Source: Glossina fuscipes (lineage: Eukaryota; Arthropoda; Insecta; Diptera; Glossinidae). Taken from it: a stretch of DNA of 64,000 nucleotides. The notes under the pieces were generated by a model. It saw only the letters and a list, made by a program, of their open reading frames with translations, searched no databases and was not told where the DNA came from. Position numbers and translations under genes: made by a program. Of this stretch, positions 34,331 through 46,257 are shown in pieces; position 1 is the stretch's first letter; each line of letters begins with the position of its first letter. The stretch spans positions 5,299,218 through 5,363,217 of the forward strand of contig NW_023998457.1 in the NCBI RefSeq assembly GCF_014805625.2, written 5' to 3'.

Positions 34331-35029
34331 CAAACCAATAACTGCGTCAGCGTTAAAGACGAAGGGCATCTCGCAGAGGACCCTTCCCGGCCATGCAGTT
34401 TCGACAGTATAGCCTCAGCAAAATCGGGTACTACTTCGCAACAACAAGCAAATATATATTTAGTTCATATATTTCACACTCTCCTCTTATGTCCACAGGA
34501 CAATCGGAATTTCATCCGATATTGAATTGTTCCCGCTCCAACTAAAATTGCTGTCGCCAGCAAATGTCTCCCTATTGCCGGAATTTTTGTCTATTGCGCT
34601 TATTATTGAACACTTTGATCCGTGTACGCATGTTGGAGATAAGTGAATTTTTCCTTTTTTTCCTTTCATCGCTTTCCGGTCGAAGTCGAGGAGTGATAAA
34701 TGCCTGTCTTTGGGAAGATATGGTAACAGCCAAGTGTGCTTTTATTCGGAAGTGTGTCCCCGACAAACTTGTCACACTTGACTGCAAATTGGTTTGTACC
34801 GTCCACAGAATGCGTAAGAAGAAATTGTTACCCAAACATCTTACTACACCACGCACCTCGCCGTTATAATTCAATTAGTTGTTTGCTATAAACAAACAGG
34901 CGCTCCCTCAGCTCTGTAGTAGTCCCAACGCGCCTTATCGTGTGTTTTTTAAAAAATATTTTCGGTCACAAAAAAATTCTTCTCTATATTTGGTAGACTC
35001 GGTACCAAATAGTAGTTTTAAGCGGACTT

Positions 35030-35745
35030 TTATCTTTATTCAGTAAAACTGACTGCCCCTGATATGTGAATCATTAAGACGTCTAGTTTCTTCATTGCCA
35101 AATTGAGAATGCCCTCGAAAATTCTCTTCTGTAGACTTATCAGAATGTTCGGGAAATGGTGCGACTAATTTATACCCATTATTTAGCCTTGTACCCAACG
35201 TGAAGTCTTCATCGACTTTTATTAGAACAATTCAGTGCTCTTCTCTGCCTGTGTGACAAGGCTTGTCCTTTCTATTTGATCCGGTTCGCCATCTAACTTA
35301 TCCCTTTCCATTGTAACATCTGAAGTCCAACCGGTTATAATGATATCAGGTTTCAGTAGCAGGGTTGATTTTCAGCAAATGTCTTTCCTTCAAGTTGAGG
35401 CAAAGAAAGCAAAATGGTGAAACGCTGGAGCTCAATACTATCATAACCAGTTGGAGTCCAGATTTTACAATGGATCCAAAGTGTAAGTAAGATAGCGTAG
35501 TGTAACAACTGGAGAGGAGTACCCTTGTCGTACAGGGACATATGAGCACAGAATAGCTTTCATAAAATTTTTTAAAGATCTCATGTCGGTTACACCCCTT
35601 TCAATATATTTGCGACATTTCCCAGTCTTCCTGATGAGTCAAGAGAAGATATGTTTTGTAGGGCCTCTATTTTAAATCTCGTCAAAAGATCGTTCGGCAA
35701 TTCTACCAAATTCAAATTGCTGATCTGAAAATAAATGAATAAAAT
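35030..35745 (-). pseudogene. Broken minus-strand protein-coding relic, unidentified
   Basis: On the minus strand a TTTTCAG acceptor at about 35731 opens ISNLNLVELPNDLLTRFKIE and then EALQNISSLDSSGRLGN. After a frame change come TPTGYDSIELQRFTILLSLP, TGWTSDVTMERDKLDGEPDQ and, in another frame, VDEDFTLGTRLNNGYKLVAP continuing to NEETRRLNDSHIRGSQFY. The successive frames are each protein-like and ordered, so this looks like a decayed gene. I do not recognise the family. Confidence 0.35.
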
Positions 35746-36064
35746 TAGAAGTAAACCGATTTTTTTCAAATTTCATGAACTCAACTGTTTTAGGATACAA
35801 CCAAAATCGAAATTAAAAAATTTCGAATAAACGAAATTATTTTGTTTGAGTAGGAATGACGTGTAACTCTGTTATATTTAACATACATAGTAGGCGGTTG
35901 AGCGACTACAGTAGAATTGATAAGAAAAAGAGAAGGGAGAGATTGTATACGTTCTCTACGTAAAACGTAGTTAATATTTGCACACCTCCTGCTCTTCACT
36001 CTTCCTAGGGCCGAAATGAGGAATGGAAACTTACAGCACACTTCTCTGGCTCAAACTTTTCAAA

Positions 36065-37605
36065 CTATTTACTTATTATTATTTTCATACCCTACATCAC
36101 TTGCGGTACAAGATGTATTAATTTAGTGCGATCGTATGTAACACGCAGAAGGTCTTAAAATAGACCCACCTTTTATTAAATCGACCGATTCAGAATCATG
36201 ATCTGAATTGACATTAGCCTGTCTGTCCCTCTGTCCGTCAAGTGTCTGCCCATGTAGATTTGTGTTTAAACTGCAGGCAGCGATTTTTGAATTATTTTTA
36301 TAAATTCAGCATACTGACGTCTTTTGACCAAAGAAAGAACGCTGTAGAAAATGGCTTGGATTGGTCCATTTTTTCGATCACTCCTACATACCACGCCCTA
36401 TTATAACAAGTCGTTGTATGGAAAATTATTGCCATTTTCAAAATTTCTTAACAAAACTGGCTAAATAGTAATATTCCGACATTCTAAATTGATATGGAAA
36501 CCTTCGACAGACTGGGGCAATTTTTGAATCTCTTATGTAGCAAAAGCTGAAATTCACCCGGCAAAAAGGTCCAATTTCTAATGCTTCATGAAGAAAATTT
36601 TATTATAATAGTAAGTTAAGATAAAAAAATTAAGTATACCAAATTTGGACCTGGTCGGCCTATTTTTTGGATCCTACCCTAATAAGTATTTTCACTAAAA
36701 TTAATTCTTTATAGAGCAGAAAAATCTATGTTCTTTTATTTGTTCATTGAATATGAATAATATTATAGTTATTTCATACAAACATCTACACGTATTTTTG
36801 TGTCCTGCCCTATGTAAGAATTTAACTTGTACTACATTAGGTGGCGTTTCGGGATGCCTTCTCCATAAACACGCTCTTGAAATAGGCCTTTATATAGAAA
36901 GAAGATATAATATTTTTGTTCTACAATAAAAATAAGGATTGTGTTGAACAGTGTGGTGTAAGGTGTTTAATGCGGCCTTGCCCAACTATAATGTTTTTAC
37001 TTGTAAAAATTGTACTGTAAAAATTTCTTCTGAATGTTTCAATAGTTCCGATTTAATTTTTTAAGCTAACCTAGATGAAGAATCAGTACGGACGTTTATA
37101 TTTAAAGATCTAATTTGAAATATTTTATGGTAAAAGCTGATCCATACTAGCAAATCGACAAAGAAATCAGCCGTACCGAACTTGAAGGTTGTATTCTCGA
37201 GGAAATGTATGGCTTGTGTATGTCAAAAAGGGCTGAATATGTTTATGGTAGTAATTGGGCACAAAAGTCAAGTGAACCAAATTTGAACCACATGGAGTCT
37301 ATTTCTTGGATTCCACTCCATATAAGATTCCTCAGGAACAGAGTAAGTCCATCAGAAAAAGATTTAATTTCTAATATTTTACGATAAAAAGCGGTCCATG
37401 GTAGTAATTTAGCGAAAAAAAAAATGACGGAACATGTGGATCGTGTAGTCCTATGACTGTAACATAAATAGCGGTTATCACGAAAAGTAAGCTCTTATGT
37501 GCTGTTTGCTGTGTTATTACCAAAGTGAGTGAACAGCTGTACTCAACGAAATGATGTACGCTGTATAATGTCTAGAATTAGCCGACTATAATGTTCTTAC
37601 TTGTT
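36065..37605 (+). repeat. Family A copy 16, near full length
   Basis: The longest copy, at about 1540 bp. It starts ACCCTACATCACTTGCGGTA and contains a TGTCTGTCCCTCTGTCCGTC tract, GATTGGTCCATTTTTTCGAT and the repeated 'ttctaatatttta' middle units. It ends GCCGACTATAATGTTCTTAC, TTGT. Family B copy 6 begins at once after it. Confidence 0.85.
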
Positions 37606-37606
37606 C

Positions 37607-38455
37607 TTACACCTGTCACCGAAGGATGAGGGATATATTCATATTATCAAAACATTTGTAACGCCCAGAACAAAGCATCAGACACCCCACAAAGTATATA
37701 TAGTCTTGGTCAGCGTCAAATTCTGAATTGAATTAAGCTTGACCGCCTGTTCGTCTGTGTGTACCTATGTCTGCGTAACATTCAGAATTTAATAACAACA
37801 CTATTGACTTCAAATTTGCAGAAACGCAGATTGGTATTGACAATGGGCCAAATCGGTCGCATTCGCACAGTACTTCGTAAAAAGCTTTGTTTTTAAGCGG
37901 AATAAAAAATTGATTTTTTGCTCATTACTGATAAACTATAGCAGATAAATATACGAAAATTTAATCGTATATTCTATAGGCGATGCTGTAGTACCTACAC
38001 GAGTATGGAAGAAAATTGACCATGCCTAGCTAATAATGTAATGTATCAATATTTAATTTCTTCTCCAATACCTTTAAAAGGCACAGAAAGAAAATTCAAC
38101 GAGCTCGTGCAGTGTATACATTCTTGGCCAGTGTCAAATTTCGAATGCACCTAAACATGTCCGTCTGTTCGTCCGTCTATCTGTTTGTTTTCGCAACTTT
38201 GAAATTCAATGTGTCGCCTACAAGTTTTCAAAACAATTTAAAATTGACCTAAAGTTTTCAAAGGACATGCCTACAACGCCCACTTGCATATACGACAAAA
38301 AACTTTTATTTTGAAAATAGAAGAAATCAACTGCGTCCGCTCTATATTAGAGAGCATGAAAATTTTCTTCTTTTACTTCTTTTGTTTCTTTTTTAGAAAC
38401 CAAAGATGGGTATAAAAGATTCGGTCTCGACCGAATTTAATTTTCTTACATGTCT
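37607..38455 (+). repeat. Family B copy 6, near full length
   Basis: Starts ACCTGTCACCGAAGGATGAG and contains AACATTTGTAACGCCCAGAA and CATGTCCGTCTGTTCGTCCG. It ends GATGGGTATAAAAGATTCGG, TCTCGACCGAATTTAATTTT, CTTACATG. Confidence 0.85.
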
Positions 38456-39050
38456 TTTTATTGTTAATTTTTTTTTTCCTCCAAACGAAATGTAAAACTG
38501 ATTGCACTCTTCCTGCGTATTAAGCGTATGCAACAATTGTAATAAATAAGTGAAAGTTAATTGATAATTAAATTGTTTAAATAAAAACGGTGGTAAACTA
38601 TTACGGGAAAGTTTTATAAAAAAATTATATAAATAAATGCAGAGATGGCATAATAGAACAGATTTTCAATGGAAAACAAAGTTAAAATGTGTTTCATATA
38701 ATCATTTCAAAGGCACCGACGTGCAGTTCAAATAAATTATAAATAAATATAAATAATTATAAATAAACATATTTAAAATGACTTTCACCTAAAAAAAAAA
38801 AATACATACGTATGATTAATGATTAAACAAACATTATATAGTAATAAATATGTGGAATCCACGCTGAATTTATTTAAAAAGGAAATTACTCTCCCTTAAA
38901 GCGTTCCCAACCGAATCTTATTATTTCAAAAGAGAATTTTTACTATTTATTGCATTTCCTTCATATATGGTATTAGGACTGAGCACTGATTAGGTAAGCT
39001 AGAACATTAGAAAGAGTTCACGCAATGGAGCCTAATATAAAGTCCTCTTA
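38456..39050. other. Unassigned AT-rich sequence
   Basis: No gene is seen. It is strongly A/T-biased, with an imperfect 'aaataaatataaataattataaataa' stretch near 38735-38770. Confidence 0.4.
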
Positions 39051-39054
39051 TTTT

Positions 39055-39475
39055 AGTTCTTACTGCTTATACCCTACACTATTTGTGGTACAGGGTATAT
39101 TAAGTTTATGCGGATTTATGCAACACCCAAAAGGACTTGATATGGACTCATTTTTTGCATTTATCTAAACTTGTCGGTCCATCTGTCTGTCCGTCCGTCT
39201 ACATAACTGTCTGTCTGTCTGTCTGTCTTTTCTTTGTTCAGCCTACAGGTTGAAAGCGACCCTGAATCGACCGATATCGAGATGTACTCACTTTTTGCAT
39301 CTACCGAAGCTTGCATGTCGCCTGTCTGTCTGTATGTCTGTCCGTCTTTTGTTTTTTTTTTTGTTCAATTGATTGGTTGAAAGTGAGGCCATCTCAAGTC
39401 TTTTCGGTATGTTGCAAATAGTTAATACACCTTTGTACCGCAAGTGGTAAACGGCATAACAACTAGCAGAGGGAA
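39055..39475 (+). repeat. Family A copy 17, foldback form
   Basis: The left end is forward (TATACCCTACACTATTTGTG, GTACAGGGTATATTAAG) and the right end is the same terminal block inverted (ATACACCTTTGTACCGCAAG, TGGTAAACGGC). Between them lie two CTGT-rich tracts. The copy therefore has inverted ends of the same sub-terminal sequence. Confidence 0.7.
39207..39228. repeat. (CTGT)n microsatellite
   Basis: About five uninterrupted CTGT units, expanded from the family A Tct/gtc tract. Confidence 0.8.
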
Positions 39476-39574
39476 CAGCGTACAAAAGCTAAAAAGTTTT
39501 AATTGTTCTTCTGGGATGTAATTAATACAAGTCAACGTAAGCTTTGATTTAAGGCAAACATCAATGAAACTAAC

Positions 39575-39800
39575 AAGTAAGAATGCTATAGCGCGGCAGG
39601 ACGGACCATTACTTTGCATAAATTAATAACACTCCAAAAGTAATATATAGTTTTTTATGAAAATCCTTACATTGGAGGAAACTCAAACATCAACATGGTC
39701 TAAATTTATTCAATTTAATTTACTTATCAAAGATTTATTTATTTTCCAGTTGCTTCCGTCATAACGAATTGGACTTTGTATAAGTTTGTAAAATTACACC
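39575..39800 (-). repeat. Family A fragment, copy 18
   Basis: Begins at the terminal block AACAAGTAAGAATGCTATAG, GCGGCAGGACGG, followed by internal family A sequence (CATCAACATGGTCTAAATTT). Confidence 0.7.
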
Positions 39801-39824
39801 TTTATGTCATATAAGAACTCATTG

Positions 39825-40460
39825 TAACCATCACCGAAGAATGAAAGGTATATTTACTTTGTGAAAACGTTTGGCTCACCCAAAAAGAAGTTCCAGAGAT
39901 GCCACAAAGTATACACTTACGTGACCAGCATCAAGTTCTAAATCACTTTAAACATGTCAGTTTGTCCATGTGTGCAATATCTATTGCAAGCATTCGTCTG
40001 GAGTGAAGCTATCGACTTCAAATTTTTCAAAACCTTGGAAGCTCTTGCACACTGGCTGGTATTGAAAATGGCGAAAATTGGTCGAAGGGCACGTTCACAG
40101 TACCACTTAAACTGAGAACACCTTTGCTTTTCAAGAGAAATAAAAAAAATTTTTTTTTGCTCATTACTTAAAAATTATAGCAGATAAATCTACAAAAATT
40201 TGAAAATATATTCTATAAGGGATGGTTTAGTAAATGTTTCCGCCACGCCTTTTCAATTTTATGGTGTGTCATAATATTATTTTTTTTTGTTTCAAAATCT
40301 TTACATAACGATTGGAAGCAAGCTTCAAAAACACCGTAAAGAGTATAAATTCAATTTCAAGGACACACTTAGAACGTCCACGCGCCTATGCGACAAAAAC
40401 TTTTATATTGGAAGTAGAAAACATCAGCTATGTCCAATCCATATGTAGTTGTTTTAGTTC
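39825..40460 (+). repeat. Family B copy 7
   Basis: Forward. It starts ACCATCACCGAAGAATGAAA and contains ATACACTTACGTGACCAGCA and GTGAAGCTATCGACTTCAAA. The right end is truncated near 40460, against a family A piece. Confidence 0.75.
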
Positions 40461-40469
40461 TTTCGTCCT

Positions 40470-40965
40470 TTTTAGCCGAAAAAGTGGTCCGACCCCGATC
40501 ATTTTCAAAGGCGCTCGTCATTAGGCCAAAACATCAAACACCGTTGTACCAAATTTCATCAGGAATATCTAGAAAGTTGCAAACAAGACGGCCAGAAGGA
40601 CGAGTTAAATCGTTTCAGAGAGTGTGTAACGGCTATGTATAGAAATCCTCACTGCCACTTGAGGAGGATCGAAAGTTGTAAAGACGGACGCACATGTCAT
40701 TGCTGAGCTAGCTACGGGGGTTTAACAACAGACGTTTACATCTATAAGAAATACACCTGCTTTACCTATGTAGGAATAAACGGACGGATGAAACTTACTT
40801 CCATTCCGTACTCTATCCCACATATGGTCTCCTTCGGCCCATGATTTGCAAATTAGTGTCGCGATCAATCGATGGATATAATAAAAACTGGGATTATCTG
40901 AACATTTTTTTGTGAGTTTTCCAGCAGTCCATACAAAACTGTACCGTAAGTGGTGTAGGGTATTA
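40470..40965 (-). repeat. Family A fragment, copy 19
   Basis: Reverse. GCCGAAAAAGTGGTCCGACC and TGTACCAAATTTCATCAGGA lie to the left. The end ACTGTACCGTAAGTGGTGTA, GGGTATT is at about 40938-40965. A segment at about 40650-40920 in between is not family A. Confidence 0.65.
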
Positions 40966-42540
40966 AAAATGCAAAAGTCTTCCATTGAATTTTAAAGCAA
41001 AAGCAGTTTAGTTGCAACGAAACAAATGATGTCGAAGATCGACCTATTCATATATGCAATTCATTACTCCACATATCTGCATAAAGTTAATCCGATTTGT
41101 CAAAATGGAGAATTAAAAACGAAAGCCAGCATAGCATAAACCAATCGATAATGGTGACAGCAATTTTTCGTTATTTTTTTTTTTTCTTTCTGTTTTTTTT
41201 TTTTATTGAAATTTAATCCCCATAGAATATAATCGCATCATATTAGTAACGTTTTTTGATATGCGAAAGTTGTTATTTCAATTTCCAATTTTTTAAATTA
41301 AATACATGCGAATGCACATAAATACACTGTTAGTCAGTCCTTTTTACGAATAGAGAATTTGCATTGCACACAGATTTATTGTTGTTGCACGTAATAAATT
41401 CTATAAATACAACCTGTCGCGTATGACATACCACGATAAGTTTCAAGGATTAGTTGTAGCTTTGCAGGTATATGTATATGTATAATGTATATAAACGCGT
41501 ATGTGTACACGTTAGGCATTTGCCTTTGTTATGTCATTTAAGCTGAAAAGGCTTAATTCTTGTAATAAAAACAAAAAGAAAAACAAAAGTCAATTGTTTT
41601 ATGCTTCTTGTTAGTTAAGTCCTTGTTGCAGTACGTCGTTTGAATTGCGGAACTAAACAAATCGAACGCATTTCCATGACATTATACAGCTTATAACTCG
41701 AATGGGATGGGAAATGACAATTGATGAAAATGTATTCGTGTTGTCGTGATCGCATGTTAGTTGCCAACGAAGGCAACTGCTTCGACATATGAATGAATAG
41801 TCAGTGGAAGCAAATCACCTTCATGTACTTCGAAAGAAATGATTCTTCGGTGGCAGTGGTGGTGGGTGCAGACGACATTAAGGATTAAGGAAATGCACTT
41901 CCCAGCTTTTGATTCTAATGAAAGAGTGGAAAGCAAGCATCGTGAAGGATAGCTATGATCGATCACTGGCCATAAAAGAAAATGTTGTTCAATCTTGTCA
42001 TAGTCGTTTTGGTTTCTTTTATCAACCGAACAAAACATTACGAACAGTGTCAAGTTTGACAAGCCAGACAGGAAAAATGCCTTGTGACTTGTGATGTCTC
42101 GGTGATGTTGTTCAAAATTAGGTTATTTACTCTCCATTTAGGACTAGACTCATTTGAAGAAAATTGTTTCGCTTCATTAATACATGCGGATAATAAGCTC
42201 AGTTTAATCATTTAAATGTTGTCTTGTTCGTAGAAGCAAGTAAGTAAGTAAACGAATATTTACTGCGTAATAGCAAATATCGTGGAAAGAGCAAATAGTA
42301 GACTTTACAGTGAAAGTGTGAGGAAATTATACTCAGTCGCGACCAAAACTTTTATACGTTTTTAGAACAAATCATATATGTATGTATACACATTTGACAA
42401 CAACCATAATCCATTTGTCATTTTATTAGGGACTTGCAAATAGTTTGGCCAATTTTTCACTTGGGAAAGGCCTTGGCTGCGGAAAACTGGTTCAATATAT
42501 ATTAATCAAAATAGTTTCCATCATTTTCTACAACATTTTA
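40966..42540. other. Unassigned intergenic sequence
   Basis: No gene is supported. It contains T-runs near 41168-41200 and a short (TAAG)n tract at 42236-42251. Overlapping frames on both strands at 41757-42094 have no family features. Confidence 0.4.
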
Positions 42541-42549
42541 CAATATTTT

Positions 42550-42800
42550 TGCCAACATACCAATGTCATGTCGATCCACTCACCGATCTATTTTCCCACT
42601 TGTCAACTTTGCAGACCCACGTACCAGCCACGCCATGCTGCAACGATCTGAACAAGTGGTAATCAGGAGGCGCCATGTCTAGTGAGTATGCCGGTTGTAG
42701 CAACACTTTCCATTCGAGCTGCAATAGTGTATCCTGGGCAACAGTTGGCCAAGAAATGACATTTTTGGTCCATCCGTCTCGCCACTTCATCACTGTTCAA
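42550..42800 (-). pseudogene. Mariner transposase C-terminal fragment
   Basis: The minus-strand frame contains LQLEWKVLLQPAYSLDMAPP followed by [16 protein letters not shown]. This matches the mariner segment [28 protein letters not shown], with the third catalytic Asp retained. The rest of the element and the inverted repeats are not evident. It is a separate insertion from the 22.7-kb element. Confidence 0.75.
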
Positions 42801-42984
42801 ATCAAATCAAATTGGAAGATAATGAAGCAGCGTCACCATAAGCCTTTAACCGTCTTTGATAACAAGGCGAGCAACGAATTTGGAAGAAGATGAATTTCGA
42901 TTGCTCCATGATTAGCGTCGGCGTACTCTGAATAAATCCATAATATTAAAGAGAAAACTGTTAATTTATTGTTGGGAAAATTGA

Positions 42985-43745
42985 ACAATTTTGCCACATA
43001 AAGACTTATTTTTCATTAAAGCCCCTATGTGTGACGGAATCCAAAAAATATACCTACTTGGTCGAAATACGGTAATGTTGCTTCCTTTGACAATTTACTG
43101 TTGTGAACCATTTTCAATCTAAACTATTGAAAATTATATCTTTTCACGGCATAAAAATTCAGTTTTTATAGGAGCGATTATATGAGAGGCATCAGCTTGA
43201 GCGGCCTAATAGACAAAACATCTCAACTAACATCTCAATGATTGTGGCTTCAAATCTCAAGTGAGGTAAAGCGTTCAATAAAGCCAACAGCCTTAGATGC
43301 TGGTGGTTTAACACTGTAGTCTTAGAATTCATTCTTTGGCTGAATAAATAATAATAATATAGGAGAGGAGACTTCATACCAATTTACAATGACAAACCAA
43401 TATTACACAGCGACCTATATCGGAAAATTCTGTAAATTGCAAAATCTTTTTTTATATAAAGAGTTTTAAGAAGAAGGCGTAGTGGAGAAAGTGTACCCAT
43501 CTGAATTATTTTCAATCGGATTTGTCCTTGGGCCAAAATACGACAGTGTACCAAATTTCTTCAAAATATCGCGAAAATTGTGAGCTATAGGTTGAAGTCA
43601 CAAATACATGGACACACGGACAGACAAGTTTAGAAAATCATTCTGACTAGATTGATGTAGTAGTAACAGGTGGGTCTATTTTAAACCCATTTGGAAATTG
43701 CATGAGTTCGCATAAACTTCCAGTACTCTATAACCTTATATGTAT
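42985..43745 (-). repeat. Family A copy 20, interrupted by a SINE
   Basis: Reverse copy with AAAAATATACCTACTTGGTC to the left and AGACTTCATACCAATTTACA, TTCAATCGGATTTGTCCTTG and TGCATGAGTTCGCATAAACT to the right of the SINE at 43185-43360. Confidence 0.7.
43185..43360 (+). repeat. tRNA-derived SINE, copy 3
   Basis: Same body and tail as the 16.2-kb pair (GCCAACAGCCTTAGATGCTG, GTAGTCTTAGAATTCATTCT, AATAATAATAAT). The head is decayed, with box B read as GGCTTCAAATCTC. TATAGGAG occurs just before and just after, a possible short target duplication inside family A copy 20. Confidence 0.65.
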
Positions 43746-44285
43746 ATATTGAGCAAAACAATAGAAATTAATTTTTATAGAGAAATCATTAAATATAAGC
43801 AAAGCAAAAAAAATTTTATTTCTTTACTTCAAACAAATGAATTAAATCAGAAAATTGCAACAAGAAAAAATAATTTAAATAAAAATTTAAACAAAGAAGA
43901 GAAATAACGATAATAAACATTCATTTAAAGTTAAGAGAAAAATTTCACATTAACTGGAGTTAAAAAATGAAGAAAAACAATACAAAAATCATTATAAAAT
44001 GTTAAAGCCACAGACGTTGTTGTTGTTGTTATCAACGCAATGTTTGGAAATTTCTTTCATGTATTCCGAAAGCGATTAATATTTCTATTTATAGAAAATG
44101 AAATAAAATTAATTGAACCGTCTTTTTTTATTTGATTAATAAAATTTGGCGTTCGAACTTTTTGCTCTCAACTCTTGCTAGCATGGCGAACATTAAAAGA
44201 AAAACCGGCTTTGTGAGTTTGTTTTATAATTTGCTCATTTCAATTGTCCTTGGTTGAAAGTCTTGTTATGCAATACTTATAAATC
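43746..44285. other. Unassigned AT-rich sequence
   Basis: No gene is seen. A (TTG)n stretch lies at 44017-44030. Confidence 0.4.
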
Positions 44286-44289
44286 AAGT

Positions 44290-45430
44290 ACACAAATAAT
44301 AATATGATAGTTGGTCAAGGCCTACACCACTTCGCCTAATATAATTATTCACACGCTTTGATAATAATTCACGAAAAACATCAGGAATTATTTTCATGCA
44401 AAAGCATACTTTTCCTGAAAGCCCGCTTGTTGACGGATGTCCAAAACATCCCATGCCGTGATCCAAACTTAAGTAAACTTAATGTACTTCCTAAAAATTG
44501 GATTATTTTTCAGTTTTCCTTATAAATGTTCGTGATAACTCTTATATATGTTAGGGCCAAAAATATAGACCTATCTGATCCAAACTCTCTACCGCTAATT
44601 TCCTTGTTAGCAGAAAAACTTAAAACCATTGTCTGAAAGTTTCGCTATTCATAAGTGGCGTGCAAGAACTAGGCCGATATGGTCCAAATTTACGTCATTT
44701 AATTTTTATGTCAAATTACTATGATGAACAAATTTTCGCCATAAAATATTAACGGTTAGCCTAGATTGACATAGAAGAGTTTGCACTTTCTCAGAATCCT
44801 TTTATGTGTTTGTATCCAAAAATAGAGCTACATGGTCCAAGTTTGGTAAGGTTGATTTCTTTGTTAACTTAGCGCTATGAACCAATTTGCACCGAACCAT
44901 CGATGCAAAAAGTGATTCTAAATCGATCGGTATAATAAAAACGTGAACCTGTACATTGGAAGCAAAAAAACAAGAGAGACTGACAGATAAGCTTAGATCG
45001 TTGCAGAAGGTGAATCTCAATCGATCGGTATAATACCAATGTGGATCTGTAAATTGGAAGCAAGAAAACAAGAGAGACTGACAGACAAGCTTAGATCGAT
45101 GCAGAAGGTGAATCTCAATCGATCGGTATAATACCAATGTGGATCTGTAAATTGGAAGCAAGAAAACAAGAGAGACTGAGAGATAGACACACAAGCATCG
45201 ATCGATGCAAAAGATGATTCTTGATAGATCGGTTTAAAAAAAATATTGGCCTGTAAATTGGAAGCAAGAAAACAAAACCGACAGTCAAACAGACAGACAA
45301 GCTTAGATCGATGCAAAAGGTGATTCTGAATCGATCAGTACAATAAAAATGTGCATCTATCTCCAATCCATCTGGGTCTTGCATGTGCCCAAACTTAATA
45401 TGCCCTTTTACCACAAGCTATTTAGGGTAT
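44290..45430 (-). repeat. Family A copy 21 with expanded sub-terminal tandem repeat
   Basis: Reverse copy with both ends: ATGATAGTTGGTCAAGGCCT at the left and CCAAACTTAATATGCCCTTT, ACCACAAGCTATTTAGGGTA at the right. Near the right end a segment of about 100 bp is repeated five times (next entry). Confidence 0.8.
44902..45405. repeat. 98-106 bp tandem repeat, five units
   Basis: Units begin at 44902, 45000, 45098, 45204 and 45310 with GATGCAAAAAGTGATTCT-type sequence. They continue 'aatcgatcggtataata', 'ctgtaaattggaagcaag' and 'acaagagagactgacagacaagcttagatc'. Two units are almost identical, which suggests recent amplification. Open frames across both strands (Leu/Ser/Phe-rich, repeated) are translations of this repeat. 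Confidence 0.9.
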
Positions 45431-46255
45431 AATAAATGGTTGGTACAAGATTAGGTTAAATATATTCAATATACATTCTTCAGTGTAGTTGTGCGATCCA
45501 AGAAACAAACATTAATTTCTTGTAAGTGCCCGCTCGAATAATCTGTGAGAATAATTCCTTCTGCAAGTTGATAGGACTTCCGTAGTCTGGTTAAAAACAC
45601 AAAACAAGGTAAGGGTAGATAACATACACTTTGACGTACCTAGGAAAGTTTTCGCTACGTTGCAGTTCATTAATCAATATTTTTTTTTCGCACCATCCTG
45701 TTTGGCGTTGCCATTTTGAGTGTACCTTTACTATTCAGCTATAGCTTCATTCAATTTATAAAGTCATGACCTATTTGGGACGAACAAATAAAAATTCAAA
45801 AATATTTGACTGAAATAAATGGCACAGTTTATGTTAACAATTGTTGTTATGGAGTCAATGCAATATTGCTTCATTGTGTGCGTCCCAATAACAACAGCAA
45901 TAATAGAATAAATTTCATTAAATAAAATGATGAATTTTTACGCTTTGTTGAGCTAATTATGGCACAACATTATTAAGGGGCGAAGCAAGTACAATAGCCC
46001 TAATAAGAAGAAGAAGAGCCTGAATAATAATATTCGAAAAGGTCATTAGTCACTTATTTAAGGATATAAATAAAATCATTAGTTTGAAAATATATTAAAA
46101 AATGGTAATTGCAAAGTCATTCTCACGAAGCGTTTTTAAAGTAAGGGATTCTGGTGCAAATTTAAATGAAAAGAAACCGTGTTGTCTAGATATCGATGAC
46201 TGGTGAACGTACTACGTAGGATTGATTTTTGTATGACTGACGAGAATTTAAATAA
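45431..46255. other. Unassigned intergenic sequence
   Basis: No gene or named repeat is seen. Confidence 0.4.
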
Positions 46256-46257
46256 AA

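Noticed and set aside
34487..34874. Overlapping frames on both strands
   Set aside because: Both strands are open to a similar degree with no motif. Only the segment at 34110-34330 is protein-like enough to keep.
44802..45414. Overlapping minus-strand frames of 60-130 residues with repeated hydrophobic segments
   Set aside because: The repetition mirrors the 98-106 bp DNA tandem array in all frames; no domain or start context.
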